Positions 7,184-11,307 of a DNA stretch of 11,307 nucleotides are shown one piece after another. The notes beneath the pieces were generated by a model. It did not search any database and was not told where the DNA came from. It saw only the letters and a list, made by a program, of their open reading frames with translations. Origin of the DNA: JBAXRT01 sp037131065 (GTDB lineage Bacteria > Bacteroidota > Bacteroidia > Bacteroidales > FEN-979); NCBI GenBank assembly GCA_037131065.1, contig JBAXRT010000102.1, forward strand, positions 1-11,307, given 5' to 3'. Both the position numbers and the translations under genes were made by a program. Positions within the stretch are counted from its first letter, which is position 1. Each line of letters starts with the position of its first letter.

Positions 7184-7824
7184 TAATTTCTATTTTGTAT
7201 AACTACATCGTCATAGAAGGCAACATCGGCGCGGGGAAGACCTCCCTGGCGACCCGCATGTCGGCCGAGCTCAACGCATCGCTGATCCTGGAGCAGTTCG
7301 AGGAGAACTCCTTCCTTCCGAAATTCTATGAAGATCCGGCGAGGTATGCCTTTCCGCTGGAGCTCTCCTTCCTGGCCGACCGCTACCAGCAGCTGAAGAA
7401 TCACTTTACCAAGCCCGACCTCTTCACCGGCTTTACCATCGCCGATTACTTCATCTTCAAATCACTCATTTTCGCCAGCAAGAACCTCGAACCCCTCGAA
7501 TACGGTCTCTACAGCAAACTCTTCAACATCGTCTCCTCTGTCGTCCCTAAACCCGACCTGATCGTCTACCTCTACCTGAGCCTCGACAACCTGAAACGCA
7601 ACATCCTCAAACGCGGCCGCACCTACGAGCAGAACATCCAGTTCGACTACCTCGAAAAGATCCAGACCGGCTACCTCGATTTCCTCCGCCAGCAAGCCGA
7701 CCTACGGGTTCTGCTGATTGATACCAATAGCCTTGATTTCGTCGAAAGGGAATCAGATTACTCCTGGATAAAGAGCACCATCATGCAGGAGTATCCGGTG
7801 GGGATGCATTATGTTAACAGATAA
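7177..7824 (+). CDS. Deoxynucleoside kinase (dNK family)
   Basis: The enzyme is predicted to phosphorylate deoxynucleosides with ATP for dNTP salvage. From ATG 7177 it has the P-loop GNIGAGKTS at 15-23 after strand YIVIE, the family FLADRYQQ segment (Asp-Arg-Tyr), GFTIADYFIFKS, and the LID-like KRGRTYEQNIQFDYLEKI with its arginines. Together these are diagnostic of the dGK/dAK/TK2-type dNK family. Which base it prefers cannot be told. The start is uncertain. ATG 7177 lies within the right arm of an inverted repeat, and the in-frame TTG at 7195 (MYNYIVIEGN) gives an N-terminus closer to the family. TTG 7168 is less likely. The repeat may have replaced the original start region. The gene lies about 95 bases after folK on the same strand, and the stop is TAA. 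Confidence 0.92.
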   Translation: MWLISILYNYIVIEGNIGAGKTSLATRMSAELNASLILEQFEENSFLPKFYEDPARYAFPLELSFLADRYQQLKNHFTKPDLFTGFTIADYFIFKSLIFASKNLEPLEYGLYSKLFNIVSSVVPKPDLIVYLYLSLDNLKRNILKRGRTYEQNIQFDYLEKIQTGYLDFLRQQADLRVLLIDTNSLDFVERESDYSWIKSTIMQEYPVGMHYVNR

Positions 7825-7841
7825 GAGATCGCTTTTCTATT

Positions 7842-7893
7842 GATGCAGGATGCAGGATACAGGATACAGGATGCAGGATACAGGATGCAGGAT
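7842..7893 (+). repeat. GGATRCA tandem array, left of the four-helix-bundle gene
   Basis: Seven perfect heptamers GAT(G/A)CAG plus GAT run from 7842, with the variable base in the order G, G, A, A, G, A, G. The first 24 bases are the exact reverse complement of 8359-8382. The array begins 18 bases after the kinase stop and ends 18 bases past the four-helix-bundle stop, so it is the 3' flank of both convergent genes. Confidence 0.93.
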
Positions 7894-7910
7894 ATTGGAT
7901 GAATGTGGAT

Positions 7911-8288
7911 TTACTTCAAGGTTTTATGTTCCTTTTTTACCTTTTCGATGAAATGATAAATTTTCCTTCCCAGGAGAAGTAGCTTTTCTTTTATTTTCGC
8001 ATATTTTTTTTCATTCTTTAAAGATTTTGTGAGAAACAGGGTATTCAAATGATCTAATGTTTCATCGCAGGAGGCATGGGCTGTTATCAGAAAAAAAATA
8101 AACTGTTGTTTATATGCCCTTCTTCCATAACCCTCAACAATATTTGATTTGACTGATTTAATTGATCGCCTTATTTGGCTTCCTGTTTCATAAAATTCAA
8201 ATTTTGGCAAGTCATTCAGAGTCATTTCATGAATTGAAATAGTCAATTCATTAGCCAATTTCCAGATTTCAAGATCCTGATAGTTCAT
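7911..8288 (-). CDS. Four-helix-bundle protein (S23/IVP-like, TIGR02436-type)
   Basis: The 125-residue protein reads MNYQDLEIWKLANELTISIHE, then IRRSIKSVKSNIVEGYGRR at about 38-57 and FFLITAHASCDETLDHL. This is the pattern of the four-helix-bundle family named after proteins encoded in 23S rRNA intervening sequences; the NIxEGYGRR stretch is the hallmark. Avd accessory proteins of diversity-generating retroelements share this fold, and some members are thought to bind nucleic acid. The function here is unknown. The gene is strongly AT-rich compared with its neighbours and lies on the opposite strand to both. It is framed by inverted GGATRCA arrays, which suggests acquisition. The start ATG 8288 fits family N-termini; no promoter is obvious. 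Stop TAA. Confidence 0.9.
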   Translation of the reverse strand: MNYQDLEIWKLANELTISIHEMTLNDLPKFEFYETGSQIRRSIKSVKSNIVEGYGRRAYKQQFIFFLITAHASCDETLDHLNTLFLTKSLKNEKKYAKIKEKLLLLGRKIYHFIEKVKKEHKTLK

Positions 8289-8358
8289 ACTTTTTCTTTT
8301 TAGTCGTTTTCGCTCTCAAAAGGTGATACTCCAACGTCCATTTTCATTCTTTTTCTTC

Positions 8359-8392
8359 ATCCTGTATCCTGCATCCTGCATCCTGTATCTTG
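8359..8392 (-). repeat. GGATRCA tandem array, right of the four-helix-bundle gene
   Basis: The plus strand carries ATCCTGT/ATCCTGC units, the opposite orientation to 7842-7893. The first 31 bases (8359-8389) are identical to 9232-9262 on the same strand, and the first 24 are the inverted partner of 7842-7865. It lies 70 bases upstream of the four-helix-bundle start and about 93 bases before the glucosaminidase ATG. Confidence 0.92.
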
Positions 8393-8452
8393 TTAACAAT
8401 ACAATGTGTAAAAGAAACACAACCAATTGGAATCGACATGAAATAAAAAAAG

Positions 8453-8460
8453 TAACCTTG
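8453..8460 (+). promoter_or_regulatory. Possible -7 element for the glucosaminidase gene
   Basis: TAACCTTG matches TAnnTTTG at all but one fixed base and lies 25 bases before the ATG at 8486. TTGG at 8427-8430 could serve as a weak -33 element. This is a tentative call in AT-rich DNA. Confidence 0.3.
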
Positions 8461-8485
8461 TGAAAGATTTTAGTTATTTTTTCTG

Positions 8486-9097
8486 ATGCGTCAGTTTAGG
8501 TTATTGTTTCTTTTGGTTTTATTATTGTGCCTTATCAAGGGATTTGCCGACGGTGAGGGAATTGTCTACAAAAGTGAAAAAGGAAAATTCACTGCTCCTC
8601 CTCCAACGCCTTCAATTTTTATTCTGGATAAAGGAATTCAATCGCCGCAGAAAATAATGAACTTCATGCTTGACTTCAACAAGGAAATTGATACAGGTTT
8701 TCTGCGACAACTGATAAAGACCTACCTCATTGAATCTGCCCTGGAAGGAATTAACTATGAGATTGCCATCTGCCAGATGTGCCTGGAAACTGGTTTTCTC
8801 CGGTTTGGTGGATCAGTAAGCCGTTTTCAGAATAATTTCTGCGGGTTGGGAGCAACCGATGCATATACTGCCGGGGACTGGTTCGGAAATATGGAAGAGG
8901 GGGTAAGAGCGCATATACAGCATCTTAAGGCCTATGCCAGCATAGAACCAATGAGGACTCCCGTTGTTGATAAACGTCTGAAACGGGTCCAAAGAGGCAC
9001 TGTAATTACTGTTTATGATCTTACAGGGCGCTGGGCGGCAGATCCTGACTATGGGTCAAAAATTTCCTATCTGCTGAAAAAGCTTTATTCAAACTAG
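8486..9097 (+). CDS. Secreted glucosaminidase (GH73/FlgJ-like)
   Basis: The 203-residue protein has an N-terminal signal peptide (MRQFRLLFLLVLLLCLIKGFA, cleavage likely near residue 21). Cys15 does not sit in a good lipobox. Residues about 70-200 form a glucosaminidase domain: SALEGINYEIAICQMCLETGFLRFGG with the likely catalytic Glu101, then NNFCGLGATD, the GVRAHIQHLKAYAS helix, and GRWAADPDYGSKI near the C-terminus. These motifs occur in the GH73 family that cleaves the N-acetylglucosaminyl linkage in peptidoglycan. There is no LysM or SH3 wall-binding domain, so it probably acts in the periplasm by diffusion. GC content is lower than in the neighbouring folK, kinase and sppA genes. The stop is TAG, and I see no terminator in the 255-base gap that follows. 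Confidence 0.85.
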   Translation: MRQFRLLFLLVLLLCLIKGFADGEGIVYKSEKGKFTAPPPTPSIFILDKGIQSPQKIMNFMLDFNKEIDTGFLRQLIKTYLIESALEGINYEIAICQMCLETGFLRFGGSVSRFQNNFCGLGATDAYTAGDWFGNMEEGVRAHIQHLKAYASIEPMRTPVVDKRLKRVQRGTVITVYDLTGRWAADPDYGSKISYLLKKLYSN

Positions 9098-9147
9098 TAT
9101 CTGAGTTTGCCTTTTCAAATTGATTCACACACATTCTTTGGTTGACA

Positions 9148-9270
9148 GATGCAGGAAGCAGGATTCAAGATGCAAGATACAAGGCGCTTCGCGCCGATGC
9201 AAGATGCAAGATACAAGTCAGATTATCGTTTATCCTGTATCCTGCATCCTGCATCCTGTATCCTGTATCT
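9148..9270. repeat. Compound GGATRCA/AAGATRC hairpin repeat with GCGAAGC core, before sppA
   Basis: The left arm (9148-9217) holds GATGCAGGAAGCAGGATTC, then CAAGATGCAAGATACAA, the core hairpin GGCGC-TTC-GCGCC (9183-9195, perfect 5-bp stem), and GATGCAAGATGCAAGATACAAG. After a 12-base spacer, the right arm (9230-9270) holds ATCCTGT/ATCCTGC units in the opposite direction. The left arm mostly uses CAAGAT where other copies use CAGGAT, so the arms pair with regular A-C mismatches and have diverged as blocks. It is the most complete copy, and occupies about half of the gap before sppA. Confidence 0.9.
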
Positions 9271-9322
9271 CTTCCGACAGCCATAATATGTAACCCGGAT
9301 ACTCTGACAACGTCAAATGTCT

Positions 9323-9330
9323 TATCTTTA
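9323..9330 (+). promoter_or_regulatory. Possible -7 element for sppA
   Basis: TATCTTTA matches the -7 consensus at all but the last base and lies 22 bases before the ATG. No clear -33 element is seen. If used, transcription starts after the repeat, leaving the repeat out of the mRNA. Confidence 0.3.
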
Positions 9331-9352
9331 TAATTGATAAACTTAAACCGCC

Positions 9353-11113
9353 ATGAAAGAGTTCTTCAAAATCATGTTCGCTTCCATGCTTGGAACGTTC
9401 CTGACCCTTTTCCTCATTACCGTATTCTGCACGGGAATCATCGCAGCCATCGTCATTGCCTCTTCCAGCGATGAGGTGGTAATCAGTAAAAACACCCTGC
9501 TCCATGTCAGACTTGACAAACAGATCATGGACCGGTCGCCCAAGATGCCCTTCTTTTCCAATTTCAACATGTCGAACAAGATCACGGGACTCAATGATAT
9601 CCTGGAGAATTTCGACAAGGCAGCCAAAGACGATAACATCAAGGGAATTTACCTCGATCTTACCTCTATTCCGGCAGGGATCTCCACCATTGATGAGATC
9701 CGCGACGGACTGATCGCCTTTAAAAAGTCGGGGAAGTTCATCTGGGCATACAGCGAAGCCTATGATCAGGGCGCCTACTACCTGGCCACCGTTGCCGACA
9801 AGATCTTCCTGAACCCCGAAGGAGCGCTCCTTTTCAAGGGTCTCAACTCGGAAATGCCATTCGTGAAAGGTACCCTCGAAAAACTCGACATCAAGGTCCA
9901 AATCATCCGCCATGGCAAGTTCAAGGCAGCAACAGAACCATTGTTCCTCGATAAAATGAGTGCCGAGAACCGGCAGCAGATCACCGCGATCATCACCGAT
10001 ATCTGGAATAAAATAGTGACCGGGATCTCCGATACACGCAAGATCAGCAGGGAGGAGCTCAACCGTTACGCCGATGAGCTGTCGGTGGAGACGGCCCAGG
10101 ATGCACTGAAACTGAAGTTCGTCGACCAGCTTGTTTACAAGGATGAGCTGATCAGCGAAATAAAGAAGAAGCTGAAAATCGGTGAGAAAAAGAAGATCCA
10201 GATGGTGAGCCTCGAAAAATATACCGACGTTGCGTTACATGGCGACGGAGTGACAAAAACCGACAAGATCGCCGTGATCTACGCGCAGGGCTCCATCGCA
10301 AGCGGTGAAGGCGATGACCAGTCGATCGGCTCCGAAAGCATGTCGAAAGCCATCCGTAAGGCCAGGGAGGACGACAAAGTAAAAGCCATCGTTTTCCGCG
10401 TTAACTCAGGCGGCGGAAGTGCCCTCGCATCCGACGTGATCTGGAGGGAGATCGACCTTGCCAGCAAGGTAAAACCGGTCGTTGCCTCCTTCGGGGATGT
10501 TGCCGGAAGCGGCGGTTACTACATCGCCTGCGCTGCAACAAAAATCCTTGCCGATCCGACGACAATTACCGGTTCCATCGGTGTCTTCGGCGTCGTCCCC
10601 AATTTCCAGGGACTCTTCAACAAAAAGCTCGGTATCACTTTCGACAATGCCGGAACCAACAAGAACAGCGACTTCATCCCCGTCATGAAACCCCTCCCCA
10701 CTTACCAGGCCATGCTGATCCAGAAAGATGTGGACCATATTTATAATGTCTTCACCGCCAAGGTTGCCGCAGGCAGGAAAATCCCGCAGGCCAGGGTCGA
10801 CAGCATCGGCCAGGGTCGTATCTGGAGCGGTACCGAGGCCAAAAGCATCGGCCTCATCGACGACTGGGGCGGGCTGACCAAAGCCATTGAACTGGCAGCC
10901 GAACTGGCAAAAACGAAGAGTTATAAGCTGGTGAGCCTTCCCGAACAGAAAGACCCGATCGATCAGATCATCGACGAGATCTTCGGCAATGAGCCATCAG
11001 CAGTCATCCGCCAGGCCCTCGGCGAAGACTACAAATACTACGAGTACATAAAAGAGCTCAGGGAGATGAAGGGGGTACAGGCGAGGATGCCGTTCTTAAT
11101 TAACATTAATTGA
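9353..11113 (+). CDS. sppA: Signal peptide peptidase SppA, long (67K) form
   Basis: SppA is a membrane-anchored serine protease that degrades cleaved signal peptides. The 586-residue protein has one N-terminal membrane segment (about residues 9-37) and two tandem ClpP-like domains, as in E. coli SppA. The catalytic dyad is complete. The Lys is in GKFKAATEP of the N-terminal domain (Lys191, matching E. coli Lys209). The Ser is in DVAGSGGYYIA of the C-terminal domain (Ser386, matching Ser409), followed by the conserved TTITGSIGVFG. Length is close to normal. The ATG at 9353 directly precedes the membrane segment. The last codons (FLININ, stop TGA) run into an AT-rich tandem repeat, so the extreme C-terminus may be repeat-altered. 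No terminator is seen before the next reading frame. Confidence 0.96.
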   Translation: MKEFFKIMFASMLGTFLTLFLITVFCTGIIAAIVIASSSDEVVISKNTLLHVRLDKQIMDRSPKMPFFSNFNMSNKITGLNDILENFDKAAKDDNIKGIYLDLTSIPAGISTIDEIRDGLIAFKKSGKFIWAYSEAYDQGAYYLATVADKIFLNPEGALLFKGLNSEMPFVKGTLEKLDIKVQIIRHGKFKAATEPLFLDKMSAENRQQITAIITDIWNKIVTGISDTRKISREELNRYADELSVETAQDALKLKFVDQLVYKDELISEIKKKLKIGEKKKIQMVSLEKYTDVALHGDGVTKTDKIAVIYAQGSIASGEGDDQSIGSESMSKAIRKAREDDKVKAIVFRVNSGGGSALASDVIWREIDLASKVKPVVASFGDVAGSGGYYIACAATKILADPTTITGSIGVFGVVPNFQGLFNKKLGITFDNAGTNKNSDFIPVMKPLPTYQAMLIQKDVDHIYNVFTAKVAAGRKIPQARVDSIGQGRIWSGTEAKSIGLIDDWGGLTKAIELAAELAKTKSYKLVSLPEQKDPIDQIIDEIFGNEPSAVIRQALGEDYKYYEYIKELREMKGVQARMPFLININ

Positions 11114-11140
11114 TAATGGATAATGGATAATTGATAATTA
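11110..11140 (+). repeat. GATAATGGATAATT-type short tandem repeat
   Basis: From 11110 the sequence reads TTGATAATGG, ATAATGG, ATAATTGATAATT: GATAATGG and GATAATTG variants in tandem. It starts inside the sppA stop region and ends just before the ATG of the second four-helix-bundle frame at 11142. It is a third short-unit repeat type in the window, again next to a four-helix-bundle gene. Confidence 0.7.
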
Positions 11141-11141
11141 A

Positions 11142-11307
11142 ATGAAGAGGGAGAATATTATTAGAGAAAAATCTTATGCTTTTGCCCTTAGGGTAGTCAA
11201 ACTATATAGTTTTCTTTGAAAAGAAAAACAAGAATACATTTTAGCAAAGCAAATTCTCCGGTCCGGAACTTCAATTGGGGCATTAGTTCGTGAATGCGAA
11301 CATGCCG
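11142..11307 (+). pseudogene. Second four-helix-bundle gene, interrupted by an in-frame TGA, cut by the window edge
   Basis: From ATG 11142 the frame reads MKRENIIREKSYAFALRVVK then LYSFL, then TGA at 11217-11219. In the same frame it continues KEKQEYILAKQILRSGTSIG and ALVRECEHA to the window end. Both halves together match the start of four-helix-bundle proteins of the IVP/TIGR02436 type (SYAFALRIVKLY..., SKQLLRSGTSIGALVREAEHA), and no residue seems missing, so the TGA looks like a single-base nonsense change at a variable helix position. TGA ends the methyltransferase, folK and sppA here, so recoding is unlikely. It belongs to a different subtype from the gene at 7911-8288. The remainder lies outside the window. 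Confidence 0.8.

Larger units (their letters stand above)
7842..8392. mobile_element. Candidate cassette: four-helix-bundle gene between inverted GGATRCA arrays
   Basis: The segment has a 24-base perfect terminal inverted repeat (7842-7865 against 8359-8382) enclosing one AT-rich gene and nothing else. Its base composition and orientation differ from the flanking kinase and glucosaminidase genes. The layout resembles 23S rRNA intervening sequences, whose ends pair and which can encode S23/IVP proteins of this same family. There is no transposase, no target-site duplication that I can identify, and no rRNA here. Calling it mobile is inference. Confidence 0.35.

Noticed and set aside
7911..8288. 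Diversity-generating retroelement because of the Avd-like fold
   Set aside because: No reverse transcriptase, template repeat or variable-repeat target gene is present in the window.
7842..8392. Repeats resembling a CRISPR array
   Set aside because: Units are 7 bases in direct tandem with no unique spacers of constant length, and no cas genes are present.
9183..9195. GC-rich hairpins in the repeats as Rho-independent terminators
   Set aside because: No T-run follows the stem in the copies at 3017-3029 or 9183-9195, and the folK copy is within a coding gene.
9142..9333. A small open frame before sppA, and similar frames in folK
   Set aside because: They consist of translated GGATRCA repeat (YPASCIL or GCRIQDAG patterns); they are open only because the unit lacks stops.
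11217..11219. TGA as a recoded sense codon or selenocysteine in the second four-helix-bundle gene
   Set aside because: TGA ends the methyltransferase, folK and sppA here, no SECIS-like hairpin follows, and the family has no conserved Cys there that I know of; a nonsense change or sequence error is simpler.

Overview
The window most likely comes from a Bacteroidota (Bacteroidales-like) chromosome. Three intergenic regions carry an identical TATATTTG box that fits the phylum's TAnnTTTG -7 element. Start codons have no obvious Shine-Dalgarno sequence. The large OmpA/TPR outer-membrane protein, the long form of SppA and the TrmH-type methyltransferase all read as Bacteroidota versions. I cannot name a genus.

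Layout, left to right: the 5' part of a tRNA-Gly(GCC) gene (minus); mutS (minus); a SpoU/TrmH-family RNA 2'-O-methyltransferase (plus); a highly codon-biased OmpA-like barrel protein with C-terminal TPRs behind a good promoter and in front of a strong terminator; folK; a deoxynucleoside kinase; a small AT-rich four-helix-bundle (S23/IVP-like) gene on the minus strand; a secreted GH73 glucosaminidase; sppA; and at the right edge the start of a second four-helix-bundle gene broken by an in-frame TGA. The protein set is mostly housekeeping: mismatch repair, RNA modification, envelope structure and proteolysis, folate synthesis, dNTP salvage and wall remodelling. There is no obvious single pathway.

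The unusual content is a family of dispersed repeats built from a 7-base unit, GGATRCA (R = A or G). It occurs at seven loci in about 9 kb: inside mutS, before mutS, in the leader of the methyltransferase, inside folK, on both sides of the four-helix-bundle gene in opposite orientation, and before sppA. The better copies are inverted-repeat structures, and three of them contain a compact GCGAAGC mini-hairpin core. The unit contains no stop codon in any of the six frames, and 7 is not a multiple of 3. An array can therefore sit in a gene without ending it, and this is what is seen in folK (about 45 extra residues in the catalytic loop) and mutS (a C-terminal linker). Two other repeat types are present: a CACAATAGG-type inverted repeat before the kinase, and a GATAATGGATAATT-type tandem repeat at the sppA stop, just before the second four-helix-bundle gene.

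The most interesting hypothesis is that the four-helix-bundle gene and its inverted GGATRCA arrays form one mobile or RNA-processing unit. It would resemble in layout the intervening sequences of 23S rRNA that encode relatives of this protein, with the other copies being gene-less derivatives. The architecture is directly visible; the functional link is inference.
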